Assembly (NCBI GenBank): GCA_021297895.1
Contig: JAJTHN010000017.1
Location: 1-64,000, forward strand
Length of the DNA: 64,000 bases
Reading direction: 5' to 3'
From: Phycisphaeraceae bacterium
Lineage (GTDB): Bacteria > Planctomycetota > Phycisphaerae > Phycisphaerales > UBA1924
Positions 17,603 through 26,716 of this stretch are shown in pieces (positions within the stretch are counted from its first letter, which is position 1; each line of letters begins with the position of its first letter). The notes beneath the pieces are model-generated. The model made no database searches and was not told the DNA's origin. It saw only the letters and a list, made by a program, of their open reading frames with translations. A program made the translations under genes and the position numbers.

Positions 17603-17797
17603 GTTCTGCTCCAGAATTGCGGCACCCACCACCGACGAGCATCGAAGCGGTGCCGCGACTTGCAGCAGACTACAGCCTCCGCGGCTGGAGCGATACCGCG
17701 AACTTGCCTCCGACGCGATCCGGGCGGGACGCGCGAGGGTGAGTTCAGGGGTAGTCCGGGCAATCCGGGTCTTCTTCGTTCGGCGGGCCGCCCGCGA

Positions 17798-18376
17798 CTA
17801 GAACTTCACCTTGGGTGCCTCGCGGGTCTCGGCGTCCTTGACCTCGAAGTAGTCCTTGGGCGCGAAGTTGAACGCGCTGGCGACGATCACGCTGGGGAAC
17901 TCCTGCCGCGCGGTCTGATAGCGGGCGACGCAGTCGTTGTAGTGCTGGCGTGCGAAGCCGATCTTGTTCTCCGTGCTGCCGAGTTCTTCCTGCAGGCTCA
18001 GGAAGTTCGTGTTGGCCTTCAGGTCGGGGTACGCCTCGCTGAGCGCGAAGAGTTTGCCCAGGCTCGCGGTCAGGAAGCCCTCGGCCTCGCCGCGGCCGGC
18101 GACATCACCGGCAGGAACCGCTACGGCCCGCGCGCGGGCGCTGATGACGGCCTCCAGCGCACCCTTCTCGTGGCCGGCGTAGCCCTTGACCGTCTCGACC
18201 AGGTTGGGGATCAGGTCGTAGCGGCGCTTGAGTTGAACGTCGATCTGCGACCAGCCGTTCTCGCAATCGACGCGCTTGCGGATCAGGCCGTTGTAGATGC
18301 CGATGGCCCAGATGATGAGGATGAGGCCGAGGCCGAGGACGACCAGACCGATGATGGCGACGATGCCGAAGACCAT
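17798..18376 (-). CDS. LemA family protein
   Basis: 192 residues from the ATG at 18376 with GGAG 7 bases upstream. One N-terminal transmembrane segment (about 3-25) is followed by the family core: YNGLIRKRVDCENGWSQIDV, QLKRRYDLIPNLVETVKGY, LSEAYPDLKANTNFLSLQEEL, and a C-terminal FPSVIVASAFNF. LemA proteins are helical, membrane-anchored proteins with the bulk outside the cytoplasm; their exact role is unsettled. No TPM-domain partner is adjacent. It is divergent from the polytopic membrane gene at 18645 across 268 bases without a gene. Confidence 0.93.
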   Translation of the reverse strand: MVFGIVAIIGLVVLGLGLILIIWAIGIYNGLIRKRVDCENGWSQIDVQLKRRYDLIPNLVETVKGYAGHEKGALEAVISARARAVAVPAGDVAGRGEAEGFLTASLGKLFALSEAYPDLKANTNFLSLQEELGSTENKIGFARQHYNDCVARYQTARQEFPSVIVASAFNFAPKDYFEVKDAETREAPKVKF

Positions 18377-18644
18377 GGGGAACTCCGAGTCGTTGGGGGA
18401 GGGAGGCCGTTGTGAGTGGGGGACAGCGTGATGGATCAGACGCGACGGGGGATTGTTCGCAAAGGGTTGCCGGTGGTTTCGGCCGCGCTCGGGGGAAGGA
18501 GGCTGGCCCGGAAGCCGGGCGGAGAGAAGGTTGGGGGCATGTTGCGGGCCCGGCGCGGGGCGGGTGATTCGGGTAGTATCGCCGACCGGGGCGCGCGCGT
18601 GCAACCTGACGCCCGACCCCGAGCCCGATGAACCCTGAACGCCC

Positions 18645-20075
18645 ATGAGCGACGCACCGAACCAAACGCCTCCCGGCCAGCCCCCTCACCAAGGCCAGCC
18701 CGTCCCGCACTCCGCTGTCGGCGGAGCACGCTTCACGCGTGCCGTCACGCGCTCGCCGCTGACCCTTGGCGATCTGACGCAGGACCTGCTCTGGCCGCGG
18801 CTTTTCCGCTCGGCGGGGTTGGCGCTCGCGCCGTCGCGGCTGGTGTTCTCGGTGCTGCTGCTGGTCGCGCTGGGGCTGGTCGATCGGTTGCTGGGGCTCA
18901 TCAGCGGTCGACGCATGGGGCCGATCGAGTCCATCTGGAGCATGGTAGCCGAGGCCGCGGTGAAGCTGATCCGGGCGCTCGACCCGCGAAGCCCCAACCA
19001 TGAGGACGCCGGCAGGGCGGTCGTTGAGTTGTTCGTTGTCGGGCCGGCGAGGGTGCTCGCCGAGTCGTGGTGGACGGTGCTGCTGGGGCTGCCGGTGGCG
19101 CTGGTGCTCATCGCCGTGCTGGGCAGCGCGATCGCCCGCGGGGCGCTCTGCGAGTTTGCACTGAACGCCAAGCCGACCTGGACGCAGACGCTGGGCTTTG
19201 CAACGCGCCGGTGGTTTTCGGCCTGGGGCGCGCTGTCGCTGCCGCTGCTGGCGGTGGCGCTGCTGGGGCTGGCGTTCATGGCCTTTGGCTGGCTCGTGAT
19301 GGCGACGACCGTGCTGAATGTCGTCGGGGCGCTGGTGTTCGGGCTGGTCCTCGTGCTGGCCGTGGTGGCGGCGGTGGGGATGTTCGCGTACGCCGCGGGC
19401 AACCAGATGCTCACCGGCGCGATCGCGGCGGAGAACGCCGACGCGTTCGATGCGATTCAGCGGGTGTACGCCTACGTGATCGCAAGGCCGGGGCGGACGG
19501 TGATCTACTCGCTGCTGAACTTTGTCCAGTTCGTGCTGGCCTTCACGGTGGTGGCCAGCATCGTGTTCGCGGCGTTGTGGTTCGTGCAGAGCACCACGCG
19601 GGTGCCGATCGAGCAGTTGCCGCCGCCGTCGGCAACGTTTGTGACCATGCGGGATGGTGAGGGGACGCAAGCGGGCGGCGGCATCGCGGCGAGCGATCAG
19701 TCCGCTTTCGCGCAGGAGGTGGCGCGTGCCAGTCGCGACGGGGGCACCGTCGGCGACTTCGGCTCGCGTGCCGACCGAGAGGGAATCTACAGCGGCAAGA
19801 ACGCGACGTTCGCGTGGTCGCTGCGCATCGTGGACTTCTGGACGGGTGTGCTGAAGCTGCTGGTCCTGGCGTTCGGCGTGAGTTTCTACTTCTGTGCCGG
19901 CGCGGTGCAGTATCTGCTGCTGCGCCAACTGGTCGACGGTCAGGACGCCAACGAGATCTGGATCGAGGGCTCGACCGACGCCGCGCTGCGGCCGCTGGTC
20001 AACCCCGCCGCGGTCGCCAAGCCCGATGCTCAGCCGGGCGCAGCGGCTCCCGATCCGACAGGCCCCCGCCCGTGA
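18645..20075 (+). CDS. Polytopic membrane protein of unknown function
   Basis: 476 residues with about six hydrophobic segments (roughly 62-82, 140-165, 200-222, 225-250, 288-315, 415-438). A soluble loop of about 90 residues (320-410) separates the last two segments. The pattern resembles DUF4013-like or YIP-type membrane proteins of planctomycetes, but I cannot assign a family. The C-terminus is Pro/Ala-rich. Its stop overlaps the GTG start of the next small gene by 4 bases (GTGA), suggesting coupled translation. Confidence 0.75.
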   Translation: MSDAPNQTPPGQPPHQGQPVPHSAVGGARFTRAVTRSPLTLGDLTQDLLWPRLFRSAGLALAPSRLVFSVLLLVALGLVDRLLGLISGRRMGPIESIWSMVAEAAVKLIRALDPRSPNHEDAGRAVVELFVVGPARVLAESWWTVLLGLPVALVLIAVLGSAIARGALCEFALNAKPTWTQTLGFATRRWFSAWGALSLPLLAVALLGLAFMAFGWLVMATTVLNVVGALVFGLVLVLAVVAAVGMFAYAAGNQMLTGAIAAENADAFDAIQRVYAYVIARPGRTVIYSLLNFVQFVLAFTVVASIVFAALWFVQSTTRVPIEQLPPPSATFVTMRDGEGTQAGGGIAASDQSAFAQEVARASRDGGTVGDFGSRADREGIYSGKNATFAWSLRIVDFWTGVLKLLVLAFGVSFYFCAGAVQYLLLRQLVDGQDANEIWIEGSTDAALRPLVNPAAVAKPDAQPGAAAPDPTGPRP

Positions 20076-20356
20076 GCGAGTTCAGCACGATCGCCCCCGA
20101 GCAGGCCGTCGCGCTGGCGGGCCAACTGGCCGAACGCGGCGAGCTGCTCCTCGTGCTCACGCCGGGTCCGGGTGCCGGCGATGAGCCCGCGCACGCCCCA
20201 CGCTCGCTTCATGCCCCTCGCACGCTGCACGCCCGGCAGACCGACCTGCCGCGGGAGTTGGCGAGCGCGGGCGCGGCATGGACGCTCGCCCGTCCCGATG
20301 GCACGGTGCTCGCCCGCTTCGGGCCTCGCGGCGTCCTTACGCTCCTGCTCCCGTAG
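20072..20356 (+). CDS. Small hypothetical protein, translationally coupled
   Basis: 94 residues starting with GTG inside the stop of the preceding gene. The peptide starts SEFSTIAPEQAVALAGQLAE and ends ARPDGTVLARFGPRGVLTLLLP, an alpha/beta composition with no membrane segment. Support is the GTGA overlap plus a plausible protein-like sequence. No family recognised. The next gene starts 119 bases downstream. Confidence 0.5.
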   Translation: MSEFSTIAPEQAVALAGQLAERGELLLVLTPGPGAGDEPAHAPRSLHAPRTLHARQTDLPRELASAGAAWTLARPDGTVLARFGPRGVLTLLLP

Positions 20357-20475
20357 AGCCCCCGAACCGTCGGCCGGCCCGAACCTGTCCCGATCCTCGA
20401 CCGGTTCAACCCCGGTCCGGCCGGGCCAAGACCCAGCACCATCCGCCGACACACTCGGCACTCAAGGCGAACACC

Positions 20476-22422
20476 ATGGCCTCCACAGCACCGCTTGTGC
20501 CGCAGAACCCGCCGAGCACCGTCGTCCACGTCACGCACGAGGCGATCGATCATCTCGGCGGGATCGGGACGGTTCTGGCCGGTCTGATCACGGCACCGGC
20601 GTACGTGCGCAGCGTGAAGCGCACGATCCTGGTCGGTCCGCTCCCCTGGCCCGACCGCCACACGAGCAACCCGATCTCTCGTCTGGGCGAGTTCGCACGC
20701 GAACTGCACTACTCGGGAGTCGACAACGTCGACCCGATCGGCCTCGGGGCGATCCTGCGGCCCATCGAGTGGGCCTTTGGCACGCGAATGGTCGTCGGCA
20801 CGCGCGTGTTCGAGTCTCCGGGGCACGAGCCCGCCACGGCGCAGGTGCTGCTGGTTGATGTCTCGCATCCCAACCGCGAGCGGCTGGCCGCGTTCAAGTG
20901 GCTGCTGTACGAGAAGTTCGGGCTCGACAGTCAGCGATACGAGAGCAACTGGGACTATGAGGAGTACGTGCGGCTGGCCGACCCGACGTATCACGCGCTG
21001 GCCGCGCTGCTGAACCAGAGCGCACCGGGACGCGCGCCCGGTGCCGCCAGTGCCGCCAGTGCGGCCAGTGCCGCCGCTGCCGCCCCGGCGATGGTCATCG
21101 CGCACGAGTTCATGGGCATTCCCACGGCGCTGCGCTGCTCGCTGGATCGTGCACGCTTCCGCACCGCGTTCCACGCGCACGAGTGCTCGACCGCCCGCCG
21201 GATCGTCGAGAACGTGCCGGGACACGATGTGTCGTTCTATCCGGCGATGCGCAACGCGATGAAGCTGGGCCTGCACGTCGAGGACGTCTTCGGGCATCAG
21301 GCCGACTTCGCCCGTCACGCGCTGGTGTCGCGCTCGCACCGGCTGGACACGGTCTTGGCCGTCGGGCCCGAGACGCGCGATGAGCTGCTGTTCCTCTCGC
21401 CGGCGATGCAGGCCGCGCGCCCGCGAGTGCGCGTCGCGTACAACGGCCTGCCCGCGCCGAAGATGAAGTACGAGGACCGCCTCCACGCCCGCGCGCTGGT
21501 GAACCAGTGGCTCGGGCGCGTCATGGGCTTCGTGCCCGATGTGCTCATCACGCACGTGACCCGCCCCGTGCCCAGCAAGGGCCTCTGGCGCGACCGAAAG
21601 GTGATGCTCCACCTCGAGTCGCTGCTGCGAGCGCGCAAACTGCGCGCGGCGTATGTGCTGCTGACCTGCGGCGCACCGATCCGCACGCGCGAGCAGGTCG
21701 AGCACATGGCCCGCACGCGTCACTGGCCGCTGCATCACCAGGAGGGCTACCCGGACCTGGCCGGGCCCGAGTCGGGCGTGTACCGCTCGATGCTCTCGGC
21801 CAGCGCGCACGAGCAGGCTTCCCGACGCGGCACCGACTCGGAACTGGCGATCACGCCGATCCTCGTCAACCAGTTCGGCTTCTCGCGCGAGCGACTGGGC
21901 GAGGCCGCGCCGCAGGACATGACGCTCAACCATCTCCGCGCCGCGGCGGACGCGGAGATGGGGCTGTCGATCTACGAGCCGTTCGGCATCGCGCCGCTTG
22001 AGCCGCTGCACGCCGGCGCGGTGTGCGTGGTCAGCAGCGTCAGCGGGTGCATGGGCCTTGTCCGGCGCGCGATCGCGGACCTGAACATGGACCTTCGCAC
22101 CTGCCCGCTGGTGCTGGAGGCGGACTTTGTCGCCGACAGCGTGCTGGCCGAGGCGGGGCTCATGAGCGCGGGCGATCGTCCGAGCGTTGACCAGAACGGC
22201 CAGTTCCGCTGCCGCGCGATCCAGTTCGGTGCGCACGAGCGCGACATGCTCGAGGAGCGAGTCTGCGCGCGGCTGGCGACGGAACTGGCGGCACGGCTGC
22301 CGAGTGACGAGAGCGGCCGTCGCGCCGCGTTCGATCTCGGGCAGCGTCTGGCCGATCGGATGAGTTGGGACGCGGTGGCGACCAGCGACTTCATCCCCGG
22401 CCTGGCCAGCGCGATGGTGTGA
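20476..22422 (+). CDS. Glycogen/starch synthase-like GT-B glycosyltransferase
   Basis: 648 residues from the ATG at 20476 (AAGG about 8 bases away); an earlier in-frame start at 20278 would overlap the small gene. The N-terminal Rossmann half begins VVHVTHEAIDHLGGIGTVLAGL, equivalent to the GGLGxV nucleotide-sugar loop of GT5/GT3 synthases, and continues with AHEFMGIPTAL and FHAHECSTARRI. The C-terminal half has the retaining GT-B EX7E motif in YEPFGIAPLEPLHAG. It probably transfers glucose or another hexose from a nucleotide sugar to a glycan in the cytoplasm. Ala/Ser-Ala repeats near residue 190-205 form a flexible insert. It is 38 bases upstream of nadE. Confidence 0.85.
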   Translation: MASTAPLVPQNPPSTVVHVTHEAIDHLGGIGTVLAGLITAPAYVRSVKRTILVGPLPWPDRHTSNPISRLGEFARELHYSGVDNVDPIGLGAILRPIEWAFGTRMVVGTRVFESPGHEPATAQVLLVDVSHPNRERLAAFKWLLYEKFGLDSQRYESNWDYEEYVRLADPTYHALAALLNQSAPGRAPGAASAASAASAAAAAPAMVIAHEFMGIPTALRCSLDRARFRTAFHAHECSTARRIVENVPGHDVSFYPAMRNAMKLGLHVEDVFGHQADFARHALVSRSHRLDTVLAVGPETRDELLFLSPAMQAARPRVRVAYNGLPAPKMKYEDRLHARALVNQWLGRVMGFVPDVLITHVTRPVPSKGLWRDRKVMLHLESLLRARKLRAAYVLLTCGAPIRTREQVEHMARTRHWPLHHQEGYPDLAGPESGVYRSMLSASAHEQASRRGTDSELAITPILVNQFGFSRERLGEAAPQDMTLNHLRAAADAEMGLSIYEPFGIAPLEPLHAGAVCVVSSVSGCMGLVRRAIADLNMDLRTCPLVLEADFVADSVLAEAGLMSAGDRPSVDQNGQFRCRAIQFGAHERDMLEERVCARLATELAARLPSDESGRRAAFDLGQRLADRMSWDAVATSDFIPGLASAMV

Positions 22423-22460
22423 TCGCTCCGCCGCGCGTCAGCACCCGACTAACCTCGATC

Positions 22461-24341
22461 ATGGCATCCGTCCCGTCCTCGAAAGTGCTGCGTCTGGCTC
22501 TGGCCCAGATCAACCCCACCATCGGCGCGCTCGATCTCAACGCCGAGCGAATCCTCGCCTTCGCGCGTCAGGCCCATGCGCAGAAGGCCGACATGGTCGT
22601 GTTCCCCGAGCTGGCCCTGACCGGCTATCCGCCCAAGGACCTGCTCCTGCAGCGCACGTTCATCGACGCCTGCGTGCGCACGGCCCGAACGCTCGCGCGC
22701 AGGCTGCCCGCCGGTCTGCACGTGTGCTTCGGCGTGCCGCTGCCGCTGGACCCGCGCGAGGGCTCGCCCGATCCGAGCATCGCCAACTCGCTGGTGGTCT
22801 ACCGCTCGGGCAAACTCGTCGCGTTCTACGACAAGCGACTGCTGCCGACGTACGACGTGTTCGATGAGAACCGGTACTTCACGCCCGGCGACCGCGCGAT
22901 GGTCCTCAGGATCAAGGGCGTGCGCATCGGCCTCTCGATCTGCGAGGATCTCTGGCGCGGCATGGATGCCGGCTCCGCGCACCGCTACCTCGATGCGCCC
23001 GACCCCGTCGCCGACCTGGTCTCCAAGCGAGCCCAGATCATCGTCAACCCCAGCGCATCGCCGTTTGTCTTGGGCAAGAACGCGCTGCACCGCGACATCC
23101 TCGCGCACCACGCGATGACGCACAACGTCTTTGTCGCGGCGGTGAACCAGGTCGGCGGCAACGACGACCTGCTCTTCGACGGCCACGCCTGCGTGATCGA
23201 CCCGCGCGGCGAGCTGGCGGCGGCATCGCCGGGCTTCGTCGAGCATCTGCTCGTGCACGACATCGACCCGGCGATGTGCAAAGCCGCCGCGAGAGCGGCA
23301 TCGCGGACCACCTCGCGCCCGGCCGCACGCGGATCGGCCCGGCCGATGCCGGAAGTTCTTGCGATGCCGACGATGATCGACGACCCTGCGCTCTCGCGCG
23401 ATCCGTGCGCGTTGCTCTTCGATGCGCTGGTGCTCGGCGTTCGCGATTACCTGCACAAGACCGGCTTCCGCTCGGCGGTGCTTGGGCTCTCTGGCGGTAT
23501 CGACTCGGCGGTTGTCGCGGTCATCGCCGCGGCGGCGCTGGGGCCGAAGAACGTCCTGGGTGTCAGCCTTCCCTCGCGGTACAGCAGCAAGGGCAGCAAG
23601 GACGATGCGCGGGTGCTGGCCCGCACGCTGGGCATCGGCTACCGCACCATCGCGATCGAGCCGGCGTTCAAGTCCCTGCTGCGCGCTGTCGCGCCCGCGT
23701 TCGACGGCCGACCGAGCGACGTGACGGAGGAGAACCTCCAGTCCCGCGCCCGCGGCACGATCCTCATGGCCCTGAGCAACAAGCTCGGCCATCTGCTGCT
23801 GACCACCGGCAACAAGAGCGAACTGGCCGTCGGCTACTGCACGCTCTACGGCGACATGAACGGCGGGCTGGCCGTCATCAGCGATGTCGCCAAGACACTC
23901 GTCTACGACCTGGCGCGGTGGATCAACGCCAACCCGCAGAGGCTCGGCATCCCGGACCTGCGCACGCCGCCCATCCCCGAGCCGAGCATCACCAAGCCGC
24001 CCAGCGCGGAACTGCGGCCGAATCAGACGGATCAGGACTCGCTCCCGCCGTATGAGGTGCTCGACGAACTCATCGAGCAGTATGTCGAGCAGCGGCGCTC
24101 GCCGGATCAGGTTCGCCAGCACCTGCGCGAGCAGGGCCTGAAGATCGACGATGCGATGCTCGCGAAAATGATCCGGCTCATCGACCTGAGCGAGTACAAG
24201 CGCAAGCAGGCCGCGACGGGGATCAAGGTCACCAGCGTGGCGTTCGGTTCCGGTCGGCGCATGCCGATCGCGCAGGGATGGCGTCCGGAGCGCGGCGGGG
24301 CACTGGGGCGGGCGATCTCCAAGAGCCCAAAGGACCGATAA
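22461..24341 (+). CDS. nadE: Glutamine-dependent NAD+ synthetase
   Basis: 626 residues from the ATG at 22461. The N-terminal nitrilase-type glutaminase domain has its triad: E50 (VVFPELALTGYPPKDLL), K125 (DKRLLPTYDVFDENRYF) and C161 (LSICEDLWRG). The C-terminal synthetase domain has the pyrophosphatase P-loop SGGIDSA (344-350), GNKSELAVGYCTLYGD and the family end motif KITSVAFGSGRRMPIAQGW (here KVTSV). It makes NAD+ from deamido-NAD+, ATP and glutamine-derived ammonia. An Ala/Arg/Ser-rich linker (about 275-300) joins the domains. A T-rich stretch (TTTTTT and TTTTT) follows the stop, though I see no good stem. Confidence 0.96.
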   Translation: MASVPSSKVLRLALAQINPTIGALDLNAERILAFARQAHAQKADMVVFPELALTGYPPKDLLLQRTFIDACVRTARTLARRLPAGLHVCFGVPLPLDPREGSPDPSIANSLVVYRSGKLVAFYDKRLLPTYDVFDENRYFTPGDRAMVLRIKGVRIGLSICEDLWRGMDAGSAHRYLDAPDPVADLVSKRAQIIVNPSASPFVLGKNALHRDILAHHAMTHNVFVAAVNQVGGNDDLLFDGHACVIDPRGELAAASPGFVEHLLVHDIDPAMCKAAARAASRTTSRPAARGSARPMPEVLAMPTMIDDPALSRDPCALLFDALVLGVRDYLHKTGFRSAVLGLSGGIDSAVVAVIAAAALGPKNVLGVSLPSRYSSKGSKDDARVLARTLGIGYRTIAIEPAFKSLLRAVAPAFDGRPSDVTEENLQSRARGTILMALSNKLGHLLLTTGNKSELAVGYCTLYGDMNGGLAVISDVAKTLVYDLARWINANPQRLGIPDLRTPPIPEPSITKPPSAELRPNQTDQDSLPPYEVLDELIEQYVEQRRSPDQVRQHLREQGLKIDDAMLAKMIRLIDLSEYKRKQAATGIKVTSVAFGSGRRMPIAQGWRPERGGALGRAISKSPKDR

Positions 24342-24449
24342 TCAGCGGCTTTTTTCAGTTTTTGTTCCCGTTGCAGTGTTTCCGAGTCAGGCGTAAGCCG
24401 ATGGTCTATGGAGTTGCCCCCTGAGGGGGTGGTCCATGGAGCGATCGAT

Positions 24450-26645
24450 ATGCGGGATGCGTTAAATCTCTTGAGGGTGTGTGCTGGTGTGCTCTTGTCC
24501 TCGGGCGTGGCGGTCGCGGCCGACGGCTACGCGGCACCCGTTCGACCATCGACCCCGACGGCGCAGGCGGACCTGTCGATGTTCGAGCATCTGACCAGCC
24601 CAGTGAGCCCGGTCGGGGGCACCATGCTCACGCTCGCGCTGGCAATGCTCGCGGTCGTGGTGGTCGCGACCTGTGTGGCCTTGCGGTCTGCCGGCGTCAT
24701 GCGCGCGGAGGGCACGAGCGGGTGGTCGTGGACCCTTTCGGCGAAGGTCGTCGCTCTGGGCGGCTTCCTTATGGCGATCGTCGCGATCGTCGCCGTGATC
24801 TTCACGCACGTCAACCGTCTGAACAGCCAGGCGTCGGTGGAGTACGAGCGTGTGCTCGAGCGTGTAGCGCTGATGGAACGGTTCGACCGAGCGGCACTTG
24901 AGGCCCGCATTCATGCGCGCGGCTTCCTGCTGTTCGAGCGCAACGAGGATGTGACGCTCTTTTTGAACTCGTACACCGAGGCAGGGCAGACGCTCGAGTT
25001 CATCAAGAAGCTGACGCAGGATCAGCAGGAGAGCGCGCGGCTGGATGACATCGAACAGGCACTCGGGCACTACGGCAGCGTGATCACCCGCGCCGTTGGC
25101 TTGACGGACAAGATCGCGGAAATCAGCCGCGGGCGTATCGAGCCGACGACCAGGCGTCTGGCCAATTCGATGGCGACGCTCACGGGGCTCGGGGAATCGG
25201 ATCGCCGGATAATGCAGATCACGATTACTGATGCGGGATCGCAGGTTCTGCACATGATCGCGTCGAATTCAGGTGCCGGTGCGGATGCGCTGGCCGAGTC
25301 GCTGCGCGGGCATGAGCGATCCCTTGGTGATCTGGCCCGCGCGGCATCGCCCGATGCGGATGAGCGGGCACGGATCGAGGAGGCGGCGGGGCTGATGGGG
25401 ACCATGGCCCGCGACATCGCCGAGCTCGGCGGGGTGATCGATCAGCGGTTCGACGTGATTTTCAAGCAGTGCCCGCCATCGGGCACGAAGCTCGGCGAGC
25501 TGGCACATGAGGCCATCGAGGAGATCGAGAAGCGTGTGGCGGCAATGGGTGCCGAGCCCGTCTCGAGGGCCGATCGGCTCCTCGGCGTGGCGCTGATGCT
25601 CATCGCAGCGTCCCTGGTTCTTGCCGGCGGCTTCAGCGCCGCGATGATCGCGGGTATTCGGCGACAGATGAACGGCGTGATCGCCAGCGCCGAGCGCATC
25701 GGCCGGGGCGATCTGCGACCGACGCAGGCCGGCGCGGCGGGCCGCGATGAGTTCGGCCTGCTCCAGCGGCTCATGGACAAGATCGCCGAGAGCCTGCGCA
25801 GCACGCTCGGCGAGGTCGCGCGTGCCAGCACCGCCGTCAGCGGCGGCGCGGGCGAGATCCAGGCTTCCAGCCGCAACCTCTCGAGCGATCTTGATAAGTG
25901 CGAGCAGCAGACGCAGCAGGTTTCCGCGGCGATCGAGGAGCTGTCCAGCAGCGTCGGCAGCGTGCTGCAGCAGTCGCGCGACGCACTGGCCGCGGCGGAA
26001 AACTCGGGCACCAAAGCCCAGCGCGGCGGCGAGGTGGTCGGCCAGACTATCGGCGAGATGCGAGCGATCGCCGATCAGGTCGACGCATCGGCGCGATCCA
26101 TCAGCGAACTCGGCAAGAAGTCCGAGGAGATCGGCCGCATCATCGGCGTGATCAACGACATCGCCGACCAGACCAACCTGCTTGCGCTGAACGCCGCGAT
26201 CGAGGCGGCCCGCGCGGGCGAGCACGGTCGCGGCTTCGCGGTCGTTGCCGATGAAGTCCGCAAGCTCGCCGAGCGCACCACGCACGCGACCAAGGAAGTC
26301 GCCCAGAGCATCCGCGACATTCAGGACCGCACCGGCGAGGCGGTGTCGACGATCCAGCAGAGCAGCGGCCGCGTGGGCAAGGGCGTCGAACTCGCGTCCG
26401 AGGCGGGCAGCTCGCTGCACGAGATCGTCGGCGGGTCCGACAGCCTGCGGTCGATGGTCCAGACCATCGCGACCGCGAGCGATCAGCAGTCCCAGGCCAG
26501 CGCTGATGTCGCCCGCTCCGTCGGCGCTATCGCCGAACTCTCGCGATCGCTCAGCACCTCAGCGCAGCAGACACGCTCGATCGCCGAGGCGTTCACGCGC
26601 CAGGCCGGTGCGCTCGACGCGGCGATCAGCCGATTCAAGCTGTGA
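24450..26645 (+). CDS. Methyl-accepting chemotaxis protein
   Basis: 731 residues from the ATG at 24450 (GGAG 8 bases away). N-terminal hydrophobic or signal-like segment (about 7-25), then membrane segments near 60-85 and 105-130, a helical sensor region resembling a four-helix bundle (about 130-370), a further membrane segment (LIAASLVLAGGFSAAMIAGI, about 385-405), a HAMP domain (to about 460), and the cytoplasmic signalling domain with its highly conserved hairpin VINDIADQTNLLALNAAIEA. It relays a signal to CheA/CheW at the inner membrane. No che genes are adjacent. The ligand is unknown. Confidence 0.93.
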   Translation: MRDALNLLRVCAGVLLSSGVAVAADGYAAPVRPSTPTAQADLSMFEHLTSPVSPVGGTMLTLALAMLAVVVVATCVALRSAGVMRAEGTSGWSWTLSAKVVALGGFLMAIVAIVAVIFTHVNRLNSQASVEYERVLERVALMERFDRAALEARIHARGFLLFERNEDVTLFLNSYTEAGQTLEFIKKLTQDQQESARLDDIEQALGHYGSVITRAVGLTDKIAEISRGRIEPTTRRLANSMATLTGLGESDRRIMQITITDAGSQVLHMIASNSGAGADALAESLRGHERSLGDLARAASPDADERARIEEAAGLMGTMARDIAELGGVIDQRFDVIFKQCPPSGTKLGELAHEAIEEIEKRVAAMGAEPVSRADRLLGVALMLIAASLVLAGGFSAAMIAGIRRQMNGVIASAERIGRGDLRPTQAGAAGRDEFGLLQRLMDKIAESLRSTLGEVARASTAVSGGAGEIQASSRNLSSDLDKCEQQTQQVSAAIEELSSSVGSVLQQSRDALAAAENSGTKAQRGGEVVGQTIGEMRAIADQVDASARSISELGKKSEEIGRIIGVINDIADQTNLLALNAAIEAARAGEHGRGFAVVADEVRKLAERTTHATKEVAQSIRDIQDRTGEAVSTIQQSSGRVGKGVELASEAGSSLHEIVGGSDSLRSMVQTIATASDQQSQASADVARSVGAIAELSRSLSTSAQQTRSIAEAFTRQAGALDAAISRFKL

Positions 26646-26716
26646 GCCCGCGCCGGCACCGATCACTCGCGCCACGGGCGACCACTCGCGCTTGAGGCCG
26701 CCGCACGGCCGTCGCC

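Noticed and set aside
24342-24449. T-rich stretches after nadE as a Rho-independent terminator
   Set aside because: Runs of T are present but I found no convincing stem directly before them.
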